Shown: positions 1 through 8,236 of the stretch, one piece after another | How positions within the stretch are numbered: the first letter of the stretch is position 1 | Layout: each line of letters opens with the position of its first letter | DNA from: Paractinoplanes toevensis | GTDB taxonomy: Bacteria > Actinomycetota > Actinomycetes > Mycobacteriales > Micromonosporaceae | Length of the DNA stretch: 64,000 nt | Reading direction: 5' to 3' | Assembly: GCF_018332695.1 (NCBI RefSeq) | Contig: NZ_BOQN01000048.1 | Location: 1-64,000 of the forward strand | Notes under the pieces: model-generated | What the model saw: only the letters and a program-made list of their open reading frames with translations | The model's database searches: none | What the model was told of the DNA's origin: nothing | Translations under genes and position numbers: made by a program

Positions 1-2642
1 ACGTCGACGGCCTGGTCACCGCGCTCTACCGGGCCGGCGGCAGGCTCTTCTTCGGCACCGGCGCCGTCGTCGGCACCAGCCTGCTCGCCGTCGTCGGCCT
101 GGCCCTGTTCCTGGTGACCTGGTCGCGCGGCAGCCGCTCGCTGTTCCTGACCGGTGATTCCTACCTGCTCGGCGCGGCCGTGCTGGTCGTGCTCAACGGC
201 ATCGTGCTGTTCACCCACGAGCTGGCCCGGGCGCTGGCCGCCAAGGCCGCGGGCCGCGAGGTGCCGGCCGCCGGTCTGCTGGTCTACTTCGGCATCCCGT
301 CGTTCTTCGTGGACACCACCGACGTGTGGATGGCCGGTCGCCGGGCCCGCATGCTGGTGGCCGCGGCCGGCCCGGCCAGTGCACTGCTGCTGGCCGGCCT
401 GGTCCAGCTCGGCGGTCTGGCCGTCCCGGCCCTCGGCGGCCTCGCCTTCAAGCTCGCCTTTTTGTGGTATTTGAACGCGTTCTTCCAGCTCAGTCCGTTC
501 CTGCCGCTCGACGGGCAATACCTGTTGATGGACTGGCTGGAGATCCCGCAGTTGCGCGCCCGCGGCCTCGCCTGGATCGGCGCCCGGCTGCGCGGCCGCC
601 CGCCGCGCTGGTCGGTGCTCGACCGCGAGGGCCGGCTCGTCGCGCTCTACGGCGTCCTCTCCGTCGCCTGGCTCGCCCTCGCCGCCGTGCTGACCCTGCG
701 GGTCTGGCAGGACCGCGTCTCCGGCCTTGCCACCGGGCTGTGGCAGGCCGGGCTGCTCGGCGGTCTGCTGCTCCTGCTGGTCGTCCTCGGCCTCGGTGCA
801 CCCGCCGTCTTCTTCCTGCTCGGCCGCCTGACCCGCCGGTGGCGCCGCTCCCGGCAACGCAGCGCCGAGAGCGACCGGGAGGCGGACAGCCCACGCCGGG
901 TCGCCGCGCTGCGCGCCTCCGAGCTGGGCGGACTGCCCGAGCCGGCGCTGCAGGGCCTGGCCGCCCGGGCCCGCTGGGAGCACCCGGCCACCGGCCGCCC
1001 GCTGATCCTGGCCGGCGGTTCGCAGTCGGCCGTCTACGTGGTGGTCGAGGGCACGCTGACCGCGCGCAAGCCCGGCGACCCGCCCGGCACGGTCCGCCAC
1101 CACGTCGGTCCCGGCGGAGTGGTCGGCCTGGTCAACGCGCTCACCGGCCGGGCCACCCAACTCGACTGGTACACGTCCGGCACCACCCTGCTCTACATCC
1201 CGAGCGCCACGGTCGCCACCGTGGTCGGCCCGCTGCCCGGCCCGCCGCCGCAGGACCGGGCCGAGGCCGAGGCGCTGTTCGCCGACACCCCGGCACTGTC
1301 CGGGCTCGCCGTCGACCAGCGGCTCGCCCTGATCGCCTCGGCGCATCCGGTCGACCTCGAGCCGGGCGCGCCGGTAATCCTGCCCGGCCCCACCCACGCG
1401 GTCGTCGTCGAGTCCGGCGTGATCGCCATCCCGGACGGCATCGAGCTGCGCCGGGGCACCCTGGTCGGCCCGGTCGGCGACGGCAGCCCCGGCGAGGTGG
1501 CGCAGACTCTCACGCCCGTACGGCTGTGGGTCCTGCCTGATGCCTCTGACCTTCCCCCGCTGGTCGGGGCCACGCACCGGCCCGGTTCGCCGATGCCGGT
1601 GGTCGCCGTCAACGGTGGCCCGCGGCCCGGCGCGCCCGCGCCCGACGCGTACCCTCCGCTCGCCGTTCCGCCCGGCCCGCCGGAGGGTCCCGACGACCAG
1701 TCGGTCGACCGCCGGTTCGAGGGCCGGCTCTGGTGGTTCACCGTGGTGCTGCTGGTGCTCGCGCTGGTGCTGACCGTGCTCAGCTTCCGGCCCGGGCCGG
1801 CCTGGGCCGAAATGCCCCGCGACCGGGTGCTGGTCACCGTCGACAACGGCCGGGCCACCACCGAGGCCGGGAGCGAGGTGACCACGGTCGAGGCGGGTGC
1901 CGAGCGCTACGTCGGCCAGGGCACCGAAGTCGACGTGCCGGCCGCGTCCACCGCCCGGCTCACCTTCCCGGGCGGCGGCGTCACCGTCCTCTGCGCCGGT
2001 TCCCGGGTCATGGTCGGCGGCCTCTCGGTCGACGGCGGGCGGCACCAGAGCCCGCGCGGCGCGATCAGCCTGCAGGCCGGCCGGGTGCTCGCCGACACGA
2101 CCGGCACGAGCGGCGCGTTCAACCCGCTCGCCCTGACCGTCACCCGGCCGGACGGCAAGATCACCAACACCGGAGCGGCCTGGTACTCGGTCGACCCGAC
2201 CGCGGTGACCGTCTCGACCGGCAAGGTGTCCGTGGCGGGGCAGGCCGCCGAGGGCACCGGCGCGAAGCTGAGCTGCGGCGACGGCGTCGAGGTCACCCAG
2301 CCGTCGGAGGAGCAGAGCACCGAACCGCTGCCGTCCGAGTCGGTCGCGCCGGCCGAGTCGGCGAGCCCGGTGCCGTCGGTGAGCGCCACCAGCGCCACCG
2401 CCGACCCGACCGTGACCGCCGACCCGACCGAGGAGACGCAGCCGACCGAGGCCGCCACCACCCGGCCGCCGACGGCCCGGCCCACCACGACCCGGCCGGC
2501 GACGACGACGCCGACCACCAGGCCGACGACCGCGCCGACGACGACACCGCCGACCACCGCGGCGCCCGAACCAACGCCGACAACCACCGCACCGACCACA
2601 GATCCGGCCACTTCGGAGGTACAGCAGACGCCGTCCGGATAG
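1..2642 (+). CDS. M50-like membrane protein with cNMP-binding-like and FecR-like domains (5' partial)
   Basis: The reading frame is open from base 3, so the gene starts upstream of the window; about 879 residues are visible. The first ~230 residues are a multi-pass membrane region resembling the M50 site-2 protease fold, with a zinc-motif-like HELAR (216-230) and a later LPLDGQ (about 501-518). The second His of HExxH is Arg here, so peptidase activity is doubtful. A cyclic-nucleotide-binding-like beta-roll follows (about 920-1230) with a weaker second copy to about 1540. Then come one transmembrane helix (about 1730-1790), a FecR-like domain (about 1815-2290) and a long Thr/Pro/Ser-rich extracytoplasmic tail. 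Related actinobacterial proteins are often seen as bacteriocin-transport or membrane-signalling components, so a sensing or scaffold role is inferred. The family call is fairly secure; the function is not. Confidence 0.7.
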   Translation, partial: VDGLVTALYRAGGRLFFGTGAVVGTSLLAVVGLALFLVTWSRGSRSLFLTGDSYLLGAAVLVVLNGIVLFTHELARALAAKAAGREVPAAGLLVYFGIPSFFVDTTDVWMAGRRARMLVAAAGPASALLLAGLVQLGGLAVPALGGLAFKLAFLWYLNAFFQLSPFLPLDGQYLLMDWLEIPQLRARGLAWIGARLRGRPPRWSVLDREGRLVALYGVLSVAWLALAAVLTLRVWQDRVSGLATGLWQAGLLGGLLLLLVVLGLGAPAVFFLLGRLTRRWRRSRQRSAESDREADSPRRVAALRASELGGLPEPALQGLAARARWEHPATGRPLILAGGSQSAVYVVVEGTLTARKPGDPPGTVRHHVGPGGVVGLVNALTGRATQLDWYTSGTTLLYIPSATVATVVGPLPGPPPQDRAEAEALFADTPALSGLAVDQRLALIASAHPVDLEPGAPVILPGPTHAVVVESGVIAIPDGIELRRGTLVGPVGDGSPGEVAQTLTPVRLWVLPDASDLPPLVGATHRPGSPMPVVAVNGGPRPGAPAPDAYPPLAVPPGPPEGPDDQSVDRRFEGRLWWFTVVLLVLALVLTVLSFRPGPAWAEMPRDRVLVTVDNGRATTEAGSEVTTVEAGAERYVGQGTEVDVPAASTARLTFPGGGVTVLCAGSRVMVGGLSVDGGRHQSPRGAISLQAGRVLADTTGTSGAFNPLALTVTRPDGKITNTGAAWYSVDPTAVTVSTGKVSVAGQAAEGTGAKLSCGDGVEVTQPSEEQSTEPLPSESVAPAESASPVPSVSATSATADPTVTADPTEETQPTEAATTRPPTARPTTTRPATTTPTTRPTTAPTTTPPTTAAPEPTPTTTAPTTDPATSEVQQTPSG

Positions 2643-2672
2643 GTAATGTCTGATGCATCGGAAGGGGAGCCG

Positions 2673-2888
2673 ATGCTCTGTTGGTTCTGTGCCGAGGCCG
2701 CTCGCGCGAGTTGCCGCTTCTGCGGGCGTGCCGTCTGTCCCGACCATGCCCGCTTCGGGCCCTACCTTCTCCAGGTGAGCCGCTCCGAGACCCGCCAGCG
2801 GGTCGAGGCGCTCGTCGTGGAGGACGCCGTGCAGTGCGGCACCTGCCGGCCACGACCACACCCCGTGGCGATGCCCGAACTGGACTGA
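2673..2888 (+). CDS. Small zinc-ribbon-like Cys-rich protein
   Basis: This 71-residue protein begins MLCWFC. Its Cys pairs CWFC, CRFC and a later CGTC, together with the His of CPDH, look like a treble-clef or zinc-ribbon metal site. An ATG at 2646 would add nine residues, but 2673 is preferred because GGAAGGGGAG (2659-2668) sits at ribosome-binding distance from it. It lies 30 bases after the membrane protein, so the two are probably cotranscribed. No family is recognised with confidence. Structural zinc binding is inferred from the cysteine spacing; no catalytic motif is visible. Confidence 0.6.
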   Translation: MLCWFCAEAARASCRFCGRAVCPDHARFGPYLLQVSRSETRQRVEALVVEDAVQCGTCRPRPHPVAMPELD

Positions 2889-2894
2889 ACGCCG

Positions 2895-2900
2895 TACCTT
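2895..2900 (+). promoter_or_regulatory. -10 box for leaderless transcript of the EF-hand-like gene
   Basis: TACCTT ends exactly six bases before the ATG at 2907. A TANNNT box at this distance is the usual arrangement for leaderless actinobacterial genes, and no Shine-Dalgarno sequence is present. The same spacing recurs at 4948, 19957, 43268 and 60357. Confidence 0.45.
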
Positions 2901-2906
2901 CTAGGA

Positions 2907-3401
2907 ATGAAGCAGAAGGACGGCGGGCACGAAGACCACGACATGTGGTCGGAGTTCGGCACGGCGGCCGGGATCGCGGCCGCCAAGCTGCCCGGCGGCA
3001 GCCGGGCGGGCCTCGGTGAGCGGCCCGACATCGACGGGCTTCCGGCCGTGCAGGGGCTGGGCGACGCGCCGACCATCGGCCTCGACGAGGCGGTGCGGCA
3101 CGCCACCGCCAAGGTGCGCCAGACCGCCGCGCCCGAGGGTTACCACAACCGGGTCGACGCGGACGGCGACGGCCACCTCGACAAGGCCACCTACCGCGGT
3201 GACGGCAAGGGCGGCGCCGAGATCCTGGTCGACCTCGACGGCGACGGGAAGACCGACTTCATCGGTCACGACACCGACCTGGACAACCGGGTCGACTTCG
3301 CCGATTACGACAAGGACCACGACGGCGCCTTCGAAAAGCGGATGTACGACGACGACGGCAACGGCTACCTCGACCGCACCGAGTGGACCCACGGCAGCTG
3401 A
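2907..3401 (+). CDS. EF-hand-like calcium-binding repeat protein
   Basis: This is a 164-residue acidic cytoplasmic protein with no signal peptide or membrane helix. The second half is a ladder of Asp-rich loops of the DxDxDG type: DADGDG at residues 84-89, DLDGDG near 109-114, DTDLDN near 122-127, DKDHDG near 135-140 and DDDGNG at 148-153, the last ending in a Glu at loop position 12. This resembles EF-hand or dockerin-type calcium loops, so calcium binding is the likely property. The first ~75 residues have no recognised domain. The role could be calcium buffering or sensing; nothing nearby tells which. Confidence 0.7.
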   Translation: MKQKDGGHEDHDMWSEFGTAAGIAAAKLPGGSRAGLGERPDIDGLPAVQGLGDAPTIGLDEAVRHATAKVRQTAAPEGYHNRVDADGDGHLDKATYRGDGKGGAEILVDLDGDGKTDFIGHDTDLDNRVDFADYDKDHDGAFEKRMYDDDGNGYLDRTEWTHGS

Positions 3402-3462
3402 TCATTTCTGCCTAGAGGAGAATCGCTGGGTGGGAGCACTGCGGCTGAGTAAAGGTTGGGTC

Positions 3463-4062
3463 ATGAGTGACGAGCTGACGATGCGCGGCGGCGGCGCATC
3501 CTTCGACGACCAGGTCTTCGAGCGGCTCCTGCGGGAGCGCATCATCTTCCTGGGCAGCGAGGTGAATGACGAGGTCACCAACCGCATCTGCGCCCAGATG
3601 CTGCTGCTCGCCTCCAACGACAGCGAGCGGGACATCGCGCTCTACATCAACTCGCCGGGCGGCTCGATCAGCGCCGGCATGGCGGTCTACGACACGATGC
3701 AATACATCAAGAACGACGTGGCCACGATCGCGCTCGGCATGGCGGCCTCGATGGGCCAGTTCCTGCTCTGCGCCGGCGCGCCCGGCAAGCGTTACGCGCT
3801 GCCGCACGCCCGGGTGATGATGCACCAGCTCTCCGGCGGCATCGGCGGCACCGCGGCCGACATCGCCATCCAGGCCGAGAGCATGCTGCACGTCAAGCAC
3901 GTGATGAACGAGCGGATCGCCTTCCACACCGGGCACACCCCGGAGGAGATCGAGCGGGACGCCGACCGTGACCGCTGGTTCACGGCGACCGAGGCCAAGG
4001 AGTACGGCATGGTCGACCACGTGATCGCGAAGGCGACCGACGTGGTGGCCCTCCCGGCCTGA
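3463..4062 (+). CDS. clpP: ATP-dependent Clp protease proteolytic subunit (orphan ClpP)
   Basis: This 199-residue serine peptidase of the ClpP family forms the barrel that degrades proteins fed by a Clp ATPase. The catalytic triad is visible: Ser96 in GMAASMGQ, His121 in VMMHQ and Asp170 in RDRWF. The length is normal for the mature subunit. The ATG at 3463 is chosen because homology begins there; the frame stays open upstream. Actinobacteria usually carry a clpP1-clpP2 pair next to clpX. No second clpP, clpX or tig is present here, so this is probably an extra paralogue. A perfect terminator hairpin follows the stop codon. Confidence 0.93.
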   Translation: MSDELTMRGGGASFDDQVFERLLRERIIFLGSEVNDEVTNRICAQMLLLASNDSERDIALYINSPGGSISAGMAVYDTMQYIKNDVATIALGMAASMGQFLLCAGAPGKRYALPHARVMMHQLSGGIGGTAADIAIQAESMLHVKHVMNERIAFHTGHTPEEIERDADRDRWFTATEAKEYGMVDHVIAKATDVVALPA

Positions 4063-4089
4063 CCGGTCTTCCACCAGTCTTCCACCAGG

Positions 4090-4117
4090 GCGCGCGGCGG
4101 TTGCCGCGCGCTCTTTG
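4090..4117 (+). terminator. Rho-independent-type terminator after clpP
   Basis: A perfect 9-bp stem, GCGCGCGGC at 4090-4098 and GCCGCGCGC at 4103-4111, encloses a GGTT loop and is followed by TCTTTGT. It lies 27 bases after the clpP stop. Confidence 0.7.
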
Positions 4118-4182
4118 TGTGCTCCTGGGGCGATCGGGGTATAGGACGTGTCATCCCCCACAATCGTCAAGGAGGTGCTGAC

Positions 4183-4773
4183 GTGAGGCTCCCGACGTTC
4201 TCCCGCCAGTCCGAAGCCGAGACCGCGGAGGCGGACCGCCCGAGCACGGCGGGTCCCGCCACGACGACCGACACCCCGGCCCGGGCCGTTCGCCCGCGCA
4301 GCGACGACACCACGGCCGACCTGCGGCCGGCCGATCGCACCGTGACGCCGCCACCCCCGCCCGCCGCCGTCAAGCGGTGGCCGGACAACCACGACACCGC
4401 CGAGCAGCCGGTGGTCGAGGAGAAGCCGACCCCGGTGGTGACCGGGCCGAAGCCGCGCGCCAGCCTGCTGGCCACGCTCGGCCTGATCCTCAGTGTCGCC
4501 GCGGTCCTGCTGGTGCTCTCCGGCCCGCTGCTCGGTTACGGCATCGGCGTGGCCGGCCTGGCTCTGATCCTGTCGCTGGCGGGCATCCACGCCACCGGCA
4601 AGCGCCACGTGGCCGGTAAGACCGACGCCCTCATCGGCATGGTGCTGTCGCTCGGCGCGATCGTGCTCGGCGTGCTCGCCCTGACCGGCTCGCTGTCCTG
4701 GCTGGGCACCGATGTGCAGCCCGTGAACAGCCTCCGTGAGTGGCTTGATTCACAGTTTGTGAACAAGATCTGA
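4183..4773 (+). CDS. Proline-rich membrane protein, DUF4190-like
   Basis: This 196-residue protein has an N-terminal cytoplasmic region of about 90 residues rich in Pro, Thr and charged residues, followed by three hydrophobic segments between about residues 95 and 178 and a short C-terminal tail. The hydrophobic block, with a Gly-rich GYGIGVAGL and a second small-residue helix, resembles DUF4190-type membrane domains of actinomycetes. The GTG at 4183 is chosen because AAGGAGGTG (4169-4177) lies just before it. The frame is open further upstream but has no ribosome site there. It stands alone between two terminators. Function unknown. Confidence 0.7.
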   Translation: MRLPTFSRQSEAETAEADRPSTAGPATTTDTPARAVRPRSDDTTADLRPADRTVTPPPPPAAVKRWPDNHDTAEQPVVEEKPTPVVTGPKPRASLLATLGLILSVAAVLLVLSGPLLGYGIGVAGLALILSLAGIHATGKRHVAGKTDALIGMVLSLGAIVLGVLALTGSLSWLGTDVQPVNSLREWLDSQFVNKI

Positions 4774-4822
4774 CGGGCATCATCCGTACGCGGTCAGCGG
4801 TTCGCGACCGCAACACACTCTG

Positions 4823-4850
4823 AAGGGCGGCTCAACGACGAGCCGCCCTT
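4823..4850. terminator. Terminator hairpin after the DUF4190-like gene
   Basis: A perfect 10-bp stem, AAGGGCGGCT (4823-4832) and AGCCGCCCTT (4841-4850), has an 8-base loop. It is A-rich on one flank and T-bearing on the other, so it could stop transcription in either direction. Confidence 0.7.
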
Positions 4851-4947
4851 CGGTGTTTGCAACGAATCTTCGTCCTGCCGGGAAATGACGCAACGATCGA
4901 ACGCGCAACGCATGATCGAGCCATGGGTCCGTGCGTCGATGCGGCCC

Positions 4948-4953
4948 TACCGT
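4948..4953 (+). promoter_or_regulatory. -10 box for leaderless DDAH-type gene
   Basis: TACCGT ends seven bases before the ATG at 4961 and no Shine-Dalgarno sequence is present, which fits a leaderless transcript. Upstream, at 4887-4920, the phrases ACGCAACGATCGA and GCGCAACGCATGATCGA form an imperfect direct repeat that could be an operator. Confidence 0.4.
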
Positions 4954-4960
4954 TTCAGTC

Positions 4961-5746
4961 ATGCGCCGATACCTGATGTGCCGCCCCACCCATTTCGCGG
5001 TCACGTACCGGATCAACCCGTGGATGGACCCCACGGCGCCGTATGACAACGCCCTCGCCGTCCGGCAGTGGGAGACGCTCCGGCAGACCTACCTCGACCT
5101 GGGTCACACCGTCGAACTGATCGAGCCGCTGCCCGGGCTGCCCGACATGGTGTTCGCGGCAAACGGCGCCACCGTCGTCGACGGCCGCGTGCTGGCCGTG
5201 CAGTTCCGCGACGCCGAGCGGGCCGACGAGGCCCCGGCGTACGCCGCGTGGTTCCGCGAGCGCGGTTTCGACGTGACCGAGCCCAAGCACACCAACGAGG
5301 GCGAGGGCGACATCCTGCTCGCCGGTGACATCCTGCTGGCCGGCACCGGGTTCCGCACCGCGCACGCGTCGCACGCCGAGACGCAGGAGGTGCTGCGCCG
5401 GCCGGTGATCACGCTCCAACTCGTCGACCCGGCCTATTACCACCTCGACACGGCGCTCTGCGTGCTCGACGACACCAACGTCGCGTACCTTCCGTCGGCG
5501 TTCTCGCCGGGCTCGCAGGCCGTGCTCCGGCAGCTCTACCCGCACGCGATCATCGCAAATGCGGAGGATGCCGCGGTATTGGGCCTCAACGCGGTCAGCG
5601 ACGGCCGTACCGTTGTCCTGCCGGTCCAGGCCACCCACCTGACCGCCGAGCTGAAGGCCGCCGGTTACCGGACCGTCGGGGTGGACGTCTCCGAGCTGCG
5701 CAAGGCCGGCGGCGGACCCAAGTGCTGCACGTTGGAGGTGCGATGA
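4961..5746 (+). CDS. Dimethylarginine dimethylaminohydrolase / arginine-modifying amidinotransferase-fold hydrolase
   Basis: This 261-residue protein of the guanidino-group-modifying superfamily would hydrolyse dimethylarginine to citrulline plus dimethylamine, or act as a related arginine hydrolase. The C-terminal GGGPKCCTLE holds the nucleophilic Cys (Cys255 or 256), and His161 in YYHLDTALC fits the catalytic His. The internal repeat DILLAGDILLAG is normal for the family, which has a similar motif there. The ATG at 4961 is chosen over 4931 because homology and a -10 box fit it. It overlaps the next gene by four bases (ATGA). Pairing with ornithine aminotransferase points to arginine/ornithine breakdown. 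The exact substrate is not fixed by the sequence. Confidence 0.85.
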   Translation: MRRYLMCRPTHFAVTYRINPWMDPTAPYDNALAVRQWETLRQTYLDLGHTVELIEPLPGLPDMVFAANGATVVDGRVLAVQFRDAERADEAPAYAAWFRERGFDVTEPKHTNEGEGDILLAGDILLAGTGFRTAHASHAETQEVLRRPVITLQLVDPAYYHLDTALCVLDDTNVAYLPSAFSPGSQAVLRQLYPHAIIANAEDAAVLGLNAVSDGRTVVLPVQATHLTAELKAAGYRTVGVDVSELRKAGGGPKCCTLEVR

Positions 5747-6951
5747 CGAGCGTCGACATGCGTACGCCGGGAGAGCTGGCGGACGCCGAGCGGTGGACCG
5801 CGCACAACTACCACCCGCTGCCCGTCGTCATCACCGAAGCCGAGGGTGCCTGGGTGACCGACGTCGACGGGCGCCGCTACCTCGACTTCCTGGCCGGTTA
5901 CTCGGCGCTCAACTTCGGCCACCGCCACCCGGGGCTGATCGCGGCCGCGCACGCCCAGCTCGACCGGGTCACCCTGACCAGCCGGGCGTTCGTGCACGAC
6001 CAGTTCGCCGACTTCTGCCATGGGCTGGCCGAGCTGTGCGGCAAGGACCTGGTGCTGCCGATGAACACCGGCGCCGAGGCGGTGGAGACCGCGATCAAGG
6101 TGGTCCGCAAGTGGGGTTACCAGGTCAAGGGCGTGCCGGACGGGCAGGCCGAGATCATCGTGGCGGCGGACAACTTCCACGGGCGTACGACGACGATCAT
6201 CAGCTTCTCCACCGATCCGGACGCCCGTAACGATTTCGGGCCGTACACCCCGGGTTTTGTCACCGTGCCGTACGGCAACCTGGCCGCCCTGGCCGACGCG
6301 TTCACGCCGAACACGGTGGCCGTGCTGATGGAGCCGATCCAAGGCGAGGCCGGCGTGCTGGTGCCGCCGGAGGGCTACCTGGGTGGCGTTCGTGAGCTCT
6401 GCGACGCGAACCACGCGCTGTTCGTAGCGGACGAGATCCAGTCCGGTCTGGGCCGCACCGGCCGCACGTTCGCGATCGAGCACGAGGACGTCGTCCCCGA
6501 CATTTACGTGCTCGGTAAGGCCCTGGGCGGCGGCATCGTGCCGGTCTCCGCGGTCGCGGCGAACAAGGACGTGCTCGGCGTGCTCAAGCCCGGCGAGCAC
6601 GGCTCGACGTTCGGTGGCAACCCGCTGGCCTGCGCGGTCGGCACCGAGGTGGTGCGGCTGCTGGCCACCGGCGAGTTCCAGAAGCGCTCGGCGGAGTTGG
6701 GCGATCGCCTGCACGCCGGCCTGAACGCGCTGGTCGGCCGCGGTGTCCTGGCGGTGCGTGGCCGTGGCCTGTGGGCCGGGGTCGACATCGACCCGGCGCT
6801 GATGACCGGCCGCGAGGCGTGCGAGCGGCTCGCCGAGCGGGGCGTGCTGGCCAAGGACACCCACGGCTCCACGATCCGCCTGGCCCCGCCCCTGGTGGTG
6901 ACGGCCGAGGAGCTGGACCACGCGGTGGCCCAGCTCGCCGCCATCCTCTAA
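5743..6951 (+). CDS. rocD: Ornithine--oxo-acid aminotransferase
   Basis: This 402-residue class III PLP-dependent aminotransferase transfers the delta-amino group of ornithine to 2-oxoglutarate, giving glutamate semialdehyde. The PLP lysine is Lys259 in YVLGKALGGG. MNTGAEAVETAIK and FVADEIQSGLGRTG are the cofactor-binding and Asp motifs. The length matches the family. The start at 5743 is preceded by GGAGGTG and overlaps the upstream stop (ATGA), so the two genes are translationally coupled and likely act in one arginine-degradation route. The stop overlaps the stop of the convergent FHA gene by four bases. Confidence 0.92.
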   Translation: MTSVDMRTPGELADAERWTAHNYHPLPVVITEAEGAWVTDVDGRRYLDFLAGYSALNFGHRHPGLIAAAHAQLDRVTLTSRAFVHDQFADFCHGLAELCGKDLVLPMNTGAEAVETAIKVVRKWGYQVKGVPDGQAEIIVAADNFHGRTTTIISFSTDPDARNDFGPYTPGFVTVPYGNLAALADAFTPNTVAVLMEPIQGEAGVLVPPEGYLGGVRELCDANHALFVADEIQSGLGRTGRTFAIEHEDVVPDIYVLGKALGGGIVPVSAVAANKDVLGVLKPGEHGSTFGGNPLACAVGTEVVRLLATGEFQKRSAELGDRLHAGLNALVGRGVLAVRGRGLWAGVDIDPALMTGREACERLAERGVLAKDTHGSTIRLAPPLVVTAEELDHAVAQLAAIL

Positions 6952-8102
6952 CGATCGAATTTGCGGAGGGCCATCGTCGGGGCCTCGCCCATGACCGAAT
7001 GCGGCTGGACGACCCCGCCGGTGGCCCACATCTTCGACCGGCCCACGTTGACGCCCGCGTAGAGCTCCACCACGTCGGCCGGGGCCAGCGGGCGGCTCTC
7101 GTTACGCCCGAGGGTGACCCGCTTCTCATCGTCCTCGGTGCCGCCCGGGCGCAGGCCGGAGCCGTTCGTGCTGACGTCCTGGACCGTCAGGGTGCCGTCC
7201 TCGTGCAGCGTGAACTGCACGTGGCCGCGGCTGATCCACTTCCGGGCGTCCTCGCTCAGCCACTGGCCGAGCATCACGCCATTACCGCCCTCGGGTGCCC
7301 GGCCGACCACCACCGGCGCGTCGGTCGAGACGACGAAACGCTGGCGGACGATGCCGTCGATGCGTACCGAAAGCACCTCGACCGCCGGGCGGGCACCGTT
7401 GTCCTTGAGTTTCGCGCCGTGCCGGGGGCACGTCGGCGCCCCGGCCCGCACGGCCGGCGGCGGCTGGGAGACCGGGCTGGTGAAGGTGCGCATGTCGGCG
7501 AACGGGCTGTCCGAGTCGACGCCCGACCCGAAGCTCGTGCAGTTCGACTCGGGGCAGCGCCACACCCGGGCCAGCAGCCGCTCGCCCATCGGCGAGCGCT
7601 CGGCCTGTTTCGCCGGGTCGCCGCGGCCCACCCGGGACACCAGCACCGGGGTGCCGCCCTCGCCGGCCACCGCGGCCAGCAGCCGGCCCGGCTCGTCGAC
7701 CCACGGCCGGCGGGCCCGGAACTGCTCACCCCGGGTGCGGGTGAGCACCGGGACGCCGAGCAGCTCGGCCACCTCGAAGACCCGGTCGTCGAGCATCGGC
7801 AGCACCTCGACCTTGCCGTCGTCGGCCCAGCGGCGGATCACCATCCGCTCGTTCGAGGTGAGCTCGGTGTCGGAGAGCAGGGCGCGTGGGGACACCACGT
7901 AGACCGGCACGTTCTCCTCGGCCAGGTAGCGGCCGAGGGCGTCGACGACCAGGCCGAGGCGGACCGAGTTGGCCGGCCGACCCCCGTCGAGATCGGCGTA
8001 ACGCACGATCTCCGACAGGTCGACCACCGCCCGCGCCAGTGCCGGGTCGGTGGACAGCCGCGCCTCGATGGCATCGAGGACCTTGCTGACCTCGAATCTC
8101 AC
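6948..8102 (-). CDS. FHA-domain protein with zinc-ribbon-like segment
   Basis: This 384-residue cytoplasmic protein has three parts. The N-terminal ~150 residues form an alpha/beta region resembling a nuclease- or PIN-like fold, with YVVSPRALL and VLPMLDDRVFE. The middle segment carries Cys/His pairs (CPESNC, then CPRHG) that look like a metal site. The C-terminal forkhead-associated domain of about 115 residues has GR near VVVGRAPEGG, SRGHVQF and STNGSG, which bind phosphothreonine. The GTG at 8102 has GGAGGAT (8105-8111) upstream. It probably reads Ser/Thr kinase signalling, but its partner is unknown. Confidence 0.75.
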   Translation of the reverse strand: MRFEVSKVLDAIEARLSTDPALARAVVDLSEIVRYADLDGGRPANSVRLGLVVDALGRYLAEENVPVYVVSPRALLSDTELTSNERMVIRRWADDGKVEVLPMLDDRVFEVAELLGVPVLTRTRGEQFRARRPWVDEPGRLLAAVAGEGGTPVLVSRVGRGDPAKQAERSPMGERLLARVWRCPESNCTSFGSGVDSDSPFADMRTFTSPVSQPPPAVRAGAPTCPRHGAKLKDNGARPAVEVLSVRIDGIVRQRFVVSTDAPVVVGRAPEGGNGVMLGQWLSEDARKWISRGHVQFTLHEDGTLTVQDVSTNGSGLRPGGTEDDEKRVTLGRNESRPLAPADVVELYAGVNVGRSKMWATGGVVQPHSVMGEAPTMALRKFDR

Positions 8103-8236
8103 GGATCCTCCAGGTGTTCTTTCCTCGGCCCATCATGCCGTACCCGGAAGGTGCCGTTTGCCCAGCGGGCCGGTCGGGAATTGACATCGATCAGCCGGAG
8201 TCACCCCGGACACCGGCCACGTCAGGGAGGACGTAC

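Noticed and set aside
326..1540. Long Arg/Pro-rich frames overlapping the first gene, and similar ones throughout
   Set aside because: They are shadows of real genes in high-GC DNA: Arg, Pro, Ala and Gly dominate, there are no ribosome sites and no domain similarity.
4780..5049. Minus-strand 89-codon frame upstream of the DDAH-type gene as a regulator
   Set aside because: No helix-turn-helix or ribosome site is visible and the frame overlaps the DDAH start; no Lrp-type gene is here.
5290..5345. DILLAG tandem repeat in the DDAH-type gene as a local duplication
   Set aside because: The same region in family members reads similarly, so it is ordinary for this fold.
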